From positions 223,382,928 through 223,446,927 of the forward strand of contig NC_090441.1 in NCBI RefSeq assembly GCF_031143425.1: DNA of 64,000 nt, in the 5' to 3' direction. This DNA is from Pleurodeles waltl. Taxonomy: Eukaryota; Chordata; Amphibia; Caudata; Salamandridae. Numbering within the stretch: the first letter of the stretch is position 1; each line of letters begins with the position of its first letter. Below the pieces are notes generated by a model, which had not been told where the DNA came from, searched no databases, and was given only the letters and a program-made list of their open reading frames with translations. This document shows, in pieces, positions 23,447 through 36,038 of the stretch. The translations under genes and the position numbers were made by a program.

Positions 23447-23650
23447 GTAAGAAAAGTAAAGACTTTATTAATGGCTCAGGGGGATTGTAAATAATCTATT
23501 TGCAGGTATTGTGAAAATTTGGTATTCCTGAGGAAGGCAGTTCACTCGAAACATGTATAGATGTATTCATCAAGCAACAATAAAAAAAAGGATCTATTTT
23601 GGATGAATACACCTAAAGCCACAAGACAAAAGTTATAGATTGAATTACAG
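23447..23650. other. Unassigned sequence with the CTGAGGAAG...CGAAACATG motif
   Basis: This lies between the MITE and the hAT element. It holds the motif shared loosely with about 9981-10015 and may be part of an older dispersed repeat. Confidence 0.3.
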
Positions 23651-25488
23651 CAGTGTTTCCCAAAGTGTGCGTCGCAGCACACCAGTGCGCCGTCAGAACT
23701 CGCCAGTGGCGCCGCGCACTCCTTGGAAGCATTGGAAATGCTTTCACTCCTAGGAGCCTACCCGCCCGACCCCCTCATCCCCGGACACTCAAATAAAAGC
23801 GACAATTACATCCTGAATTACTGTTCAAACCCCTCCACCATCCCCACAGCCAGGACTCTCCACACTCAACATCCTGAACCTCGCGTCACACAGTATAAGT
23901 ATACACAAACATATTCACACATAAGATCACATAATCTATTATGATATGAAGGACATTGACAACAAACTCTCTAATCTACCCTGGTTCGCTGACTAAACCC
24001 TCCCCCCCTCCCCCTTTCCCAGTTTTCTTTTCCTTCTGTCCACCTAATCCACTCCCCGTCCCCTCCCTACCCTTCCCTATTTCTGTCCCTAATACATCTT
24101 TCCACATACCCACCTACCCATCGATATATCTCCCCCAACCTCATATCACATTATTCATATCATCCTTCAGTTTATCTCATTCAATATAATTTAAATCACC
24201 TCAGACGGCAATTAACCCTCATATGTTAACAATGACGCTAGCCCTGTTATGAAGCATGTGGGCGTTGTCTCGCAATGTACTTTGTAATGTTCTTTCATTT
24301 TCAATAAAGTTAAAAAAAAAAAAAGGAAACGCTTTCACTGAGTGAAAGCAAGACTTGTAGTGTAAACAAATCAAACTTGATGGGTTTTACAATTTACATC
24401 GTAGCATTGAAAAAACCCTAACATGTTTGATTTTTTTTCATTGCGATTCTTTCTCTTTCATACTACTGCACGGCTTCATTATAAAGCCAAGTTAAGTTTA
24501 GAACGGAGCCGTGCATTAGCATGAAAAGAAAGCCTCACTGTGCAAATAAATCAAACTTGTTAGGTTTGTGGAATGTTATGTTGTAAATTGTAAAACCCAT
24601 CAAGTCTGTGCTTAATTTGTAAATAAAAACGTGCCAGTGCTGAAACCTCTCCTCTGAAATATGCAACTGTTGCAATTAAATGTCAAGCACAGTATACTGA
24701 GGCAGCGTAATCCTAAAGTCATTGTGGGCCTCTTCAATCCATTTACAGCCTCTCCCTGCCCCTTCAGCTCACTCTTACAGCTTTCTGATTTCTCCCAATG
24801 TGGAGTTCTTCCTTTCTTCTCTCCCTTCATCTTTCCCATATGTGTCTTTTGATCGCAGTAAATGCCTGATGCAGAAAACTAAGTGCCGGCCATCAAAAAT
24901 AAGTGCTGGCGCCTTCCACCGGAAACCACGGTCTCAAATTAAGCACTGCTTCCACTGTGAGTATTTCTCTTTCACTACAGTACAGCTAGTGAAACCGCAC
25001 AGTAGTATGAAAGAGAAAGACTTGCAGTGGAAACAAACCTAACGTTATGGGTTTTACAATTTACATCGTAACACTGCAAAAAAACAAACAAGTTTGATTG
25101 GTTTACATTGTGATTCTTTCTCTTTCATACTATGATGCGGCTCCATCCTAAAGACGCTACGTCTAGAACGAAGCTGTATGGTAGTGTGAAAAATGAAGAA
25201 TCACAGTGCAAAGAAATCAAACTTGTTAGGTTTTTGTACTGTTCTTTTGTGGCCATGAGTAACCCATGTGGGAATGCCATGTGAGGGAGTTATGGAAGAC
25301 ACACCTGTCGCAGAAGCCCTTTATCAACTTCATCCCAATTATTTTCAGGGAGAAAAATGGAAGTGCTCCCGAGGTCTGGCTTACATCCCCTCACCCATAG
25401 AAAAAAAAAGAAGTGACATGACTGTGAGCCATGGCCAATGGCCAATAAGCCAAGGGAGCCACAGGCCGACAAAGTTTGGGAACCACTG
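23651..25488. mobile_element. Non-autonomous hAT transposon (about 1.84 kb)
   Basis: The element starts CAGTGTTTCCCAAAGTGTG and ends CAAAGTTTGGGAACCACTG, the inverted repeat typical of vertebrate hAT elements (CAGTG-type ends). An 8-bp target duplication flanks it: AATTACAG (23643-23650) and AACTACAG (25489-25496), one mismatch. No hAT transposase frame is visible. The interior has two similar blocks (about 24340-24610 and 25025-25235) with short inverted segments such as GGGTTTTACAATTTACATCG and CGGCTTCATTATAAAGCC. A retroposon interrupts it at 23749-24324. Confidence 0.85.
23749..24324 (+). mobile_element. Poly-A retroposon inside the hAT element
   Basis: The segment ends in AATAAA (24303-24308) and a poly-A run (24312-24324). 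It is bounded by 15-bp direct repeats, GGAAATGCTTTCACT (23734-23748) and GGAAACGCTTTCACT (24325-24339), one mismatch. Signal, tail and long duplication together mark LINE-machinery retroposition. The body is pyrimidine-rich in the middle and I could not identify a source gene. A 5'-truncated L1-type LINE or a processed transcript is equally possible. Confidence 0.8.
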
Positions 25489-25496
25489 AACTACAG

Positions 25497-26453
25497 TGTT
25501 GATTAGTTATTGAGCCATACCATAATATGAACTGAAGCAAAAATCATTGTTTAGAAAAGGTCTGATGATTTAATGTGACAAATGGATGCAAAAGTGATAG
25601 ATATTAAGATTCTTTATGATTAAGAATATAGATTTTTATTGAGAAAGTGGTAAATTGGTGGAAGTGGAGATTGGCATGAATGAGTACATGATGACATTGT
25701 ATGAGGTTGATTGAGAGGATGTTGTTTCTATTTGCTATTGTGTGGTAAACCCAAGAGACCTGTGATATGCTAATTTTCTGATTTTTTTTTTGACATTGTA
25801 GGGAGACTGTGTTCCCTTTGAGTGCAATAAGTGCTATTACGTATTGATGGAATAACATGTTTAAGATAATAACAAAAAAGTGAAATAAGTTATGGTATTA
25901 AGTATTGATTGAATAAAGTGTTTAAGATCTTCCTGAGCCACCTTATGTTGAATAAAAATTTAGGACTGTCACCAACTGATTTGGGAGGTTAGACAGTGGT
26001 TTCTCTTTCATTTTTCACATGATGCCTATATATTCAGGCACAGTACCATTAATGAGTGTTTTAAGACTGTGAGATATGGAAATGGCCTACTCATTGGAAA
26101 GTCATCTGAAAGAGACAACTTTGTCCTCTGTCTATGCTTAAATACAAGATTTAATCTAATATTACTATACCCAAACATAGTGTAATGTACACACAGAGAC
26201 TCATGGATAATCTGTTTTTCATGCTTTGCAACTGAACAATACAGCTAACTATGTTGTTCTGCACTGCATGATAGGGAGAGTAATGTATTGTGCCAAAAAT
26301 ATCAAGATTTGGTGTATTTCTGTCCTCACTTAGCGATAGTACACTCAGTCCATTCCTGTACCAATCCAGATATCCATGCAGCATGTAGTAAGGATGACTG
26401 ATTTGCATGCAGGATTGCCTGTGTGCACTAAGGGACACCTCCAGTGAGATTTA
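25497..26453. other. No gene recognised
   Basis: AT-rich sequence with no supported feature. Confidence 0.4.
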
Positions 26454-27339
26454 GGAGCATATTTATACTCTGTTTGCGCTGAATGTGCGTCAAGAATTTT
26501 GACACACATTCAGCGCAAACAGTGCCTCCTATTTAAACTTTGACGCCCGAGCCCGTGGACGTCAAAATTCCTCTGTGTGCGTCATTTTTGGGATGCAGGA
26601 AACTGCCTTGCGTTAATGACATGCAAGGTAGGCGTTCCCGCACAAAAAAATACTTTAAGGCCTGTGCGCCTTATTTAGACTCCAGCGTCATTTTGACGCA
26701 CAGGAGGGGGTGTGCCTTGAAAAACAGTGCACAGCCTGAAGCCTGAGTCAGGGCAGGCGTTAAGAGACCTGTGGGCTCACTTCCATGGTCTCTGACCATG
26801 GAAGGAGTCCAGAGGTGCCCTTCCCTGCCCCCAGGGACACCTCCTGCCACCCTCGCCCACCCCTGGAGGACACCCAGGTAAGTTGAGGTAAGTATTTTTT
26901 TTTGTTTAAAGTGGCAAAGGGGGGCCTAATTTGGGACCCCCTACATGCTACTCTGCCCAATGACAATGCCCAGGGGACAGAAGTCCCCTGGGCATGGCCA
27001 TTGGGCAAGGGGGCATGACTCCTGTCTTTGCTAAGACAGGAGTCATTTCAATGGGGGTTGTGTGTCAAAAAATGACTCTAGTCCGGTTTGAGGCATGATT
27101 TTTGCCTCAGACCTGACTTGCACCATTTTTTGACGCACAACCCCCATTTTCCTCTATGCCGGCGCAGCTTGGTTTTAGTCTTTTTTTTTTTTATTCTGAC
27201 CAGTCCGCAGCGCCGGCTAACGTCATTTCTTAAATAAGGCGCCCGCATGGTGCATAGGAATGGCGTTAGCCGGCGGTAAAATTTTTGACGCAAACCAGCG
27301 CTGGTGCTGGTTTGCGTCACAAAGTATTAATATGGGCCC
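26454..27339 (-). mobile_element. Harbinger-family MITE, reverse orientation (about 886 bp)
   Basis: The left end GGAGCATATTTATAC and right end GTATTAATATGGGCCC are the same inverted repeats as at 22540-23443, in the opposite order. Internal blocks (the GACGCACA...GGAGGGGG region and CCAATG...CCCCTGGGCATGGCCATTGG) match in reverse. The duplication could be TAG or a decayed TTA, so the exact first base is uncertain. Confidence 0.8.
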
Positions 27340-30300
27340 TAGTGCCTTACATCTTACTGAGTGTTCTGCACAATGCATGTAATTGACCGTGCTCTTCCTA
27401 TGGTAGAATTAACCTATAAAGATGCCATAAAATTACACATAAGATGCTGGATTGTGTGAATATGAACAAAGAAAATAATACATCCAGTGTTAAAACTGTG
27501 CTTTGGTGGGGTGGTAAGTCATATATGACTGTTTATAATATACCCATCTCCGCTGATTTTATAAAATGACAACATATATGTACAGAAATCACATACTAAG
27601 GACTCACAGGACTCACAGTAGTTGTAGGCTCACAAGAGGTCACATATCTGGGTAACAATCAATCCTAACCAGTGTGCTATGTCAAGACATGTATCCCCCA
27701 ACATTTTATGAGCACATACATATTGACTTATTAACAAAGTGGTGTTGAAATATATAAATATAACTGCATCTTCATCACACTATGTTTCTACATTATATAA
27801 TGTGATTTTTTTTGGATAAACTTAAATTGTAACAGTGTAACATTTTGATGCTGATTAAAAAGAAATGATCACAATGCATATGCAGTATGTGCATAAATGG
27901 GTCATGGTTGACAACAATGTAGAAACAGTAGAATAATATATGTGTACAAAACCTAATGAAGTGAGTATTGTATAATGTTTATGCATTTGTCTGTTTGAAA
28001 TTCATATGCACTGTATCTGTGAATCACCTAATATCAGCTATTGTAAATCAAAAATAAATGTCATATTTGATGGGAGTAAGGTCAACTAGAACCAAACCCT
28101 GCAAATTATAGTGTACAATGATACATTGCTTGTGAGGTTTTGTCATCACTAAGAGGAAAAACATTTGTTGTGCATCATGATCTGGGAACTGGGAACTAAA
28201 ACATATATCAAGATTAACATAATTGACAGGGCTTTCAGAAAAACACATATGTGTCAAATAGGGAAATCTGTTGTTACAATGCCAAACAACTATATTATGC
28301 TTATATCATACTTATATCATACATATTCTACATATAAGGTAGAGATGCCAGTACTAAGTCTAAAATGTATATCTCTGCATTCTGAAAGACTTGCAACATT
28401 ACTGAAAGAATGTCTGGAGTGACGCCCATACTCACCACCAATGGTGTGCAATGTAATACGTGTGTGTGTCATTCTGCATAAGATCTATTTGAAGAGTAAT
28501 CTTAGGAGCTTGATTCTCAAATTACATCAGGTGATGAGGAGGATGAAGAATCACTTCCTGAAATAGTACACTCAAGGTCAGGTGTTGCCAAGAGAGACAA
28601 ACTAGCAGATACCATTTTAAATAATACCAATAACATTATGGAAATAACAACTGAAAAATGTAAACATATCATAAAATCAAAATATTTAAAACTCATCCAT
28701 TGTATAGTGTTTGCGTGAATGACAAGCTACTTGTATTTTTACTCATATCTTATAAACTAGATGTATGCCTCGACGTGTTTGAATCTTTTTTTTCTAGTTG
28801 TTTACACATATGGGGGCATATATTAAAATTAAATCAAAGCAAACCAGAAAGTCAAGTTGCTGCATCATGCTACATGAAATAGAGAAGGCAGAACTGACCC
28901 ATACCTGGATAGATATGGGTCATTCCTCTCTTCTCAGTGTTATTCAGTACAGTGCAGCAAAGCAAGCTGACTAGCTCCAGCCCTCTGCATGAAAGTGTAT
29001 TCAGTCTGGCCCTGAGTGTAGGAAAGCTGACAATCATTCTATTAGGTCAGTCCCTGAGCCAATATAAAAATTGATGAGTGTTGCAGAGTTGAACATACAT
29101 GAAGAGTGGCAGTACTTTGGTGGACAAATGTAGCAGCTTATATTATCACAGATCTTGGGAGAAGTCTGTCATGGAGAAAGGTCTAGCCTTGGGTGTTGAT
29201 GTCAACATGTCAGTTGGCAAAATTGCATGGATGCATGTGTGGGGATCCACAAAAATCATACATGTTACACCTTCCCAGGGCTGATTAATGTACGGTCACA
29301 TTTGCCCACACTCGCTCCAATCCACATTTACTATGCTTTGCCAAGCAATTGAAGGAGGATCAGATGGCCGTATGTAAACACACTGAAGTACAACAGTAGC
29401 CTTGTGCTGCATTGTGCAGAATAGATGGTTGCAAAGCATCAGTTCACTTCAGGAATCTATAGATGTGTAATGTTGGAAGCATGGATGCTAACATGTAAGC
29501 AAAAATGTTTGTGGACATATACAAACCTTGACAAATAATGCATGATTATGTGTGGACAAATACTGCACCTTTACCAATAATGTTGAATATACAGTCATGA
29601 CATATGTTAAATTAAAACTTTTGATGTGTGCTGCATGAGACAATACATATTGAGGGAGGTATTTCAGTAAATTACAAGAGGTGGCCGGTAAACTCCACTC
29701 CTCTGGTGGATTTTGGAGAGTTTTGTCCACTTTGCACTCCACTTGGGGCAAGGAGATTCAGAAAAATGCAGCCAACCGCTCTTTTCTCATGTGCAGCTCA
29801 CCAATTGTGAGCTGACAAATACAAATGAGAAAATCAAGTGCTAGACCACCTCTCAGTGGGATTTGGCAATGAGGGCAGTCACGGCAGGTCACTGGTGCTC
29901 GTGTTGAGAAAGCTGCCACTTGTGTTGAGAAAATCTACTCAAACTGTGGAAAGAAACAGCCCACTCAGTGCCCTGCGTGGTATCAGTCCTGCTCATTTTT
30001 CAGTGCGGGACAAGCTCCGGGCCCAAAAAATCAGCATGAGTCTGCCACTCATAGAACTCCAAGAAATCTTGCAGAGTTTTTGAGTAACTCCGAAGAACTC
30101 CGCACAGTAAAACTCTGTGAATTCTGCCAACCCCTACATCAATGTTGTGATGGTAGTAATTTCTTCCATCTAAGGCACAACAAATGCCTCATTCACAGGT
30201 ACCCTAGCCTTATGTAACAACAATTCCTCTATTGCTGCAATATAAAAATTATTGTAACCCACTATGAGGAATCTAAAATGTGATATTTGGCGGAAAAATG

Positions 30301-30570
30301 TTGTGGTTTTTCATTGGCCTTGTGCCAAGGCACTGTGCACAAAGGAGCAGTGAAAAGCTACCTAATTTAACTAATGAATAGGCAGTGTATAAAGTATGTG
30401 TGCTAGCCTGTGGTTTTTCATGCTTCAATAAAAAACATGTATTGGTTGCTTGTGTGAGAACACGAGAAATATGTTATTATTGTAAAGTTATATGTGAACT
30501 ATGTGTGGAAAAATGGTTTGCAGGGTATTACAAAAAGGCAAAATAAACTTTGTTGAACAAATGGCATGGC
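27340..30570. other. Long stretch without a recognised gene
   Basis: AT-rich and low in structure. A short acidic plus-strand frame at about 28530-28690 (DEEDEESLPEIVHS) could be a scrap of a transposon accessory protein, but I cannot support it. Nothing else recognised. Confidence 0.35.
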
Positions 30571-30760
30571 GCCTAGTGTATAAAATGCTTTGTGAGGCGC
30601 CTGCATGGCAAAAGAGCAAGGTACATAGTGTATAAAATGCTTTGTGAGGCAAAAATGGCACAGGAAAAATGGCACAGTGCACAGTGTGAAAATTGATTTG
30701 GGTAGCCCCTGTGTAGCAAAATGGAACAGCACATATTGTAAATAATGATTTATGAGGCCC
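30571..30760. repeat. Degenerate tandem repeat, about four units of about 52 bp
   Basis: GTGTATAAAATGCTTTGTGAG recurs at 30577 and 30628. More diverged forms GTGTGAAAATTGATTTGGG and TTGTAAATAATGATTTATGAG follow at about 30684 and 30735. The unit also shares a GGCNCCTG/ATGGCA segment. Unit borders are approximate. Confidence 0.6.
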
Positions 30761-31644
30761 TTGTGTCAGGAAATATAATGCAACGTTAAGGAATTCTGTG
30801 ATACATCCAGGAAATGATGTGGCACAACAAGGAAGAGTCTGACATTTAGATTCACTTTCTCTTAGTGTTTGGCATTTGCTGGTTGTTTCTGGAGTTTGTA
30901 TGGAATTCATAGAGCTTTGTGGAGTTTGTGCCTTGTCAGGTTTGTGTAGTGTTTCTCTTATTTGTATTTGTGTTGCTAGTGTCTAATTTGTATGTTATTA
31001 AGTGTGTCATTTTGTGCTGTTTGTCATTGTCTGTCTGTTGGTGGGAGTTTGGGGTTTAATAATTGTAGGTGTGGACAGAGGTGTTAAGGGCTGTTACTTT
31101 TAGTTTTGATAGTTCTTGGGTGTTTGGGTTAGATGTGGGAAAAGGAGAAGGGAGCAATTTTGAGGAGACAGATGTAGGAGCCTTAATCTGCGTCATCATC
31201 CACTACCTCCCTCAATTGCTTGGGGCTTGAGGCCAAGTGAGCCAGGGCTACAGTCTGGAGGAGAGACATTAGAGGTGGGAGAGGGTATTTAAATGCTTGT
31301 CCTATGTCACCTCCATAATGAGCAGCATAAACCAGCTGCAGCATTGATAGGAAGATGTTGTTGCTAGGGAGACAGACCTTTTTGAATTCCTTTACCTTGG
31401 AATTGTTGGACCTGTAGGCATCTATGGCTTTCATCACAATATAGCATGATTAAGTATGTTAAAAATGTTTATTTTTAAAAAATTAAAGATATGATATGCT
31501 CATATAGGACAATGTACAAGTAACTGAAGGTTCTACAGTGAAGTAGTGATTGATTTCAGGGGTCATTCAGTACATTGTGTCCTGGGACTTTAAAGAATCT
31601 GTGTGGCATCTTGGTAAAAAGCATTGCCAGAAGTGCATTATAGA
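30761..31644. other. No gene recognised
   Basis: A minus-strand frame at 31437-31183 (84 codons, ending REVVDDDAD) is not similar to anything I recognise. Otherwise nothing. Confidence 0.35.
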
Positions 31645-32131
31645 AGGTGGTGCAGACGGCCAAACTCCAGAAGAAGCTGCAACGCATCCAGAACGCCTCC
31701 GCTTGCCTCACCCTGGACATCCCCTGTCACTGCCACATCACAGACCACCTGAGAAACCTGCACTGGCTCCCAGTCAACAAGAGAATCACCTTCAAACTCC
31801 TCACCCACGCTCACAAAGCACTGCACAACACCGGACCTGAATACCTTAACAGATGGCTTTCCTTCTACACCCCAACCTGGCATCTCCGCTCCGCCGATCT
31901 TGCCCTCGCAACCATCCCACGCGTCCGCAGAACTACAACCGGCGGTAGATCATTCTTGCACCTCGCCGACAAAATTTGGAACACTCTTCCCATCCACCTG
32001 CACCAGACAAAAGACTTCCTTACCTTCAGGAAACTTCTCAAGACCTGGCTGTTCGAGCAGTAGCAGCACCTCCCCCCTCCCATTCTCCCCCTCAGCGCCT
32101 TGAGACCCTCACGGCTGATTGATTGATTGAC
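31645..32131 (+). mobile_element. L2 LINE 3' fragment
   Basis: The plus-strand sequence corresponds to the last 0.5 kb of the L2 copy at 16833-19570. One frame reads LQKKLQRIQNASACLTLDIP, LRNLHWLPVNKRITFKLLTH, AHKALHNTGPEYLNRW, TTGGRSFLHLADKIWNTLPI and FRKLLKTWLFEQ, followed by a stop, CTTGAGACCCTCACGG and the tail (TGATTGAT)n at 32115-32131. The frame is still open across 138 codons, so the copy is fairly young. A 5'-truncated insertion is typical of LINEs. Confidence 0.85.
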
Positions 32132-32160
32132 GCTTGTGAAACCCCTTATTTAAACATCAT

Positions 32161-32456
32161 GGGATCGATTAACAAATGTAAATTCAGACCAAAAGTCTAA
32201 GTTTAAACCTGAAGTCTAAGCTTAGATTTAAAGACTACCTTTCCTAGCAGTAAAGTTAGATTTTTGGTCTAAGTTTAGACCAAAGGTCCAGCTTGGACAA
32301 AAAGTCTAACTTTACTACAAGTAAACGTTTGGTCTAACTTAGACATAAGACTAAACATAGACATAAAGTCAAACTTTACCACTACTTTAGGTCTAAACTG
32401 AGGATTCAGGTCTAAACTTAGACCTTTAGTCTAAGTCTACCTTTGTGAATTGGGCC
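32161..32456. mobile_element. Fold-back MITE (about 296 bp)
   Basis: Nearly the whole element is an imperfect inverted repeat built of short GGTCTAA/TTAGACC words in both orientations. The left end GGGATCGATTAACAAATG pairs with the reverse complement of the right end (GGCCCAATTCACAAAGG), and similarity continues for over 50 bases. A 3-bp CAT on both sides (32158-32160 and 32458-32460) may be the target duplication. Non-coding. Confidence 0.65.
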
Positions 32457-32599
32457 ACATATGTGTGTACATATGTGTGCATCATCCCGATATATTGAGA
32501 GGCTCTTCACTGAAATCAATGTGGTCTAGGTAACAGGCAAATGAGGGAATCATGCTCACTATGCACCTGAGATGTATTACAGAACTGTGTACACAGTCA

Positions 32600-33670
32600 A
32601 GCATGAACTATTCTATTTCTTCAATTATCCCAATCTCACATAACCTTTTCAATACTTGATACAGTGGGTTGTTTCATCACTAGTGGTGCCCCCGAGGGTT
32701 AATGAGCCACAGGAGTTACCCCATCCTTCAACACAATTTTATGCATGAGCCCTTTGAGAGTACCCGACCTCTACTTGAAAACTTCTGGATATTCTGTTAT
32801 GTATGGCTCACTTACTTCTACCACACTTACTCCAGTCTGGGCACCCAACACAAATTCCTAAGACCTTTTGCTGAGATCAACCCAACAAACAAGGAAGCTC
32901 TTTGTCATAATACACTTTTGATGTTACATTCCTCTGCTAAAACTCTAGTTCCGCTTCAATGAAACCCAGTAATTTGTTGGGTTTATTTCCATACGACTGA
33001 CCTCACATCTGGATTCCTCAGTTTGAGTTCAGGGAATTTTTTTATGTATTCATCTCCAATAAGTCTATACCTTACTCTGGAGTCTGCCATCATTCTTAAC
33101 TCAACACCATCAATACTAATGTTGCAAAATGGATTATCTTCACTAACTTCACCAGTTTGTTGAATTGCTAAAATTACATCATGTTCCTCACCACCATTCT
33201 CTGTTTCCTGATCACATTCACTGAGACTCTTCTCTTATTCACACTCCCCATTGGTACTCTACTCATTCTCACAAAATGTCCTTTATTTCTATAACTCCTA
33301 CATACTTTTCCTATGGATGGACATGATTCATCAGTAGCTACATGAACTTTGTAATTACATTTATAGCACATTACATATTTCTTATCCCCCTTTCTTTTCA
33401 TCCCACTGTGCTCATCTCTCCTTAGTGTACGTGTCTCTTTCTGGATTGCTTCAAACTTTTCTTCTGACTTTAACCCTTTTAACACTTCATCCGTCACTTC
33501 CGTTCTTTTTATTAAATCAATGACCATTTGAAGAGTCAACCCTTCCATGTTTAATAGTTTCTGTTGTATGTTCTTGTTATTTACTTTCAACATAGGCTGG
33601 TCTCCTAACATCTAGTCTTGGAAGCTGATGTAGTTAAATGTTGCAGCAAGTGATCTTAAACTGGACATGT
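32600..33670 (-). pseudogene. Ty3/gypsy gag and protease remnant
   Basis: The minus-strand frame 33611-33174 reads a Gag C-terminus with two knuckle-like clusters, CYKCNYKVHVATDESC and CRSYRNKGHFVRM, the second lacking a Cys. After a one-base shift the next frame (about 33192-33000) contains ISIDGVELRMMADSRVRYRL, a retropepsin core with DSR in place of DSG, and IGDEYIKKFPEL. Below 33000 the frame is broken, with weak RT-start similarity near 32650. The upstream side is cut by LTR E at 33693. Possibly the same broad group as the pol remnant at 20.1-22.5 kb, but they are separate copies. Confidence 0.65.
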
Positions 33671-33692
33671 ACCTCCCCGATGACTCACCAGC

Positions 33693-36038
33693 TGTAGGAA
33701 AGTATCCTCTTTTTGCCATGGTTACCCCCTATTTGCTGCCTGGTGTGAGTATGCTTGACTGTCTTCACAGGGATCCTTCTAACTAGGACGCTAGTGATTA
33801 TGCTCTCTCTCCTCAAAATGTTGTCACTGCATACTGGTAAACCAGTATTTCACCCCAAAATTGGCATACTGGTGCCCCCTTATAATTCCCTAGTATATGG
33901 TACCTAGGTACCCAGGGCATTGGGATTCCAGGAGATCCCTATGGGCTGCAGCATTTCTTTTGCCACCCATAGGGAGCCCATGAAAAGGCTTCTGCAGGAC
34001 TGACATTGCAGCCTGTGTAAAATGGTGCTTGCACCCTTTCACTGCCATTTACACTGCACCAGCTCACTTATAAGTCACACCTATAGCAGGTCCTTCAGCC
34101 CTGAGGGCAGGGTGCAGAGTACCTGTGTGTGAGGGCACCCCTGCACTAGCAGAGGTGTCCCTATGACATCCAGGACTATTTTCCTGGACTTTGTGAGTGT
34201 AGAGCACCATTTTACGTGTGTACTGGACATAGGTCACTACCTATGTCCAGCTACATAATGGTAACTCCAAACATAGGCATGTTTGGTATCAAGCATGTTG
34301 GAATCATACCCCAATGCTTTTGCAAGCATTGGTTGTATGATTCCATGCACTCTGGGGGCTCCTTAGAGGACGCCCCGTAGTGCTAATCCAGCCTTCTGAG
34401 GTTTTCCAGGCAGACCCAGCTGCTGCCACTTCACAGACAGATTTTTGCCCTCCTCTTGCTTAAAAATCTTGAGTCCAGGAAGGCAGAACAAAGGATTTCC
34501 TTTGGGAGAGGGGTGTTACACCCTCTCCCTTTGGAAATAGGTGTTACAGGCTTGGGAGGGGTAGCCTCCCCAAGCTACTGGAAATGCTTTAAAGGGCACA
34601 GATGGTGCCCTCCTTGCATAATCCAGTCTACACCAGTTCAGTAACCCCCAGTCCCTGCTCTGGCATGAAACTGGACAAAGGAAAGGGGAGTTACCACTCC
34701 CCTGTCCATCACCACCCCTGGGGTACCCAGAGCTCCTTCATGGTGTCCCTGGGTTTTTACATCTTGGATTCCAAGGTGGTGGGTGGTACTCTGGGAGCAT
34801 CTGAGTGGCCAGTGCCAACAGGTGATGTCAGAGCCCTCCCCTGATAGGTGCTTACCTGTGTAGCCAACCAATCCCCTTTTTGAGGGCTATTTAGGGTCTC
34901 ACCTCTGGGTGTTTCCTCAGATTCGGATTGAAAGACTCCATCAGAAATCCTCTGCATCCTTTACTTCACCTTCTACCGACAAAACTGCATCTGGACACTC
35001 CAGCAACTCTACAAACTGCAACAAAGAAGCTTCTGCAGCATTGTATCTAGCTCCTGCCCGCAACTGCAACTTTTTCCAGGTTGTGCATCCTCCAAGGACT
35101 GCCTGTCTTCAGCCTGCACCAGAAGAACAAAGGAATCTCCCTTGAAGTGAATGAGTCACTTTCCTGCTTCAGCAGGCACCCCTCTGCAGCAATGACAGCA
35201 ATGCAGCTGTCCAACTTTGGTGGAGGTAAGAGCTTGTCTCCTCACACAAGACAGTACCCCTGTGCCCCGCCTGTTTTGCGGTTGCCAAGGCTCTTCTTGC
35301 ACAGTGCAGCTCCAGTCCCTAGCACTACTTCCTGCGGTGCTCAGCCTCCTGCGTAGTTCTCCAGCGGCTTGGGATCCCTTTGTGTAGTGCTTTGTGGGCC
35401 TCCTTTTGCACCTTCTTTGTCCCCATGCTGTGGGACTCCTGTGCGTGCTGTCTGGTCTTCTGAGACTTGCTGAGTTGCTGAGAGCTCCCTCTGTCTCCCC
35501 CTTCTGTGGAGAGGCCCAGGTCCCTGGCAGCGCCATTTTCCGCTAACCGCATGCTTTGCGTGTGCCAAGGCTTGCTGGCAGAATCCAGCAATGCAAATCA
35601 GACTTCAATCATCCATCTGGCATGGGACATCATCTGCACCAACCAGGAACACGCATCCTTCTTCTTGGGTGCAGTACTGACTGTTCTTCTTCACCGGTAG
35701 TTCTTCTTTTGCACCTTCATCCGGGTTTGCAGGGGCTCCTGTTCTTCCTGGACTCTTCAGTACTTCTTGGACTTGGTCTCCTTCTTCCACAGGTCTTTAT
35801 GTCCAGGAATCCGTTGTTGGTGTCTTGCAGTCTCTTCTGGTGCTTGCAAAATATTCTATCATGTGTTCTTGTGTGCTCTAGGAAACTAATTGTGATTTAC
35901 TCCTGCTTTTCTGGGCTCTGGGGTGGGTTCTATCACTTACCTTTGGTGTTTTCTTACACTTTCAGCGCCCCTCTACACACTGCACTAGCCTACGTGGGGA
36001 ACCGACTTTCACATTCCACTATTTTAGTATATGGTTTG
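33693..36038 (+). mobile_element. LTR copy E, 3'-truncated, most diverged
   Basis: It starts TGTAGGAAAGTATCC like LTR A and follows the same order: CCTATGGGCTGCAGCATTTC, GGACTTTGTGAGTG, the hairpin (34223-34250), the CRE-like TGATGTCA (34823-34830) and GGCTATTTAGGG. It ends near TATATGGTTTGTG, about 350-400 bp short of the expected 3' end, where LTR F begins. Overlapping small frames inside are not genes. Confidence 0.75.

Noticed and set aside
28165..28882. Short plus-strand frames, including an acidic stretch near 28540
   Set aside because: No domain, neighbour or splice support; could be chance.
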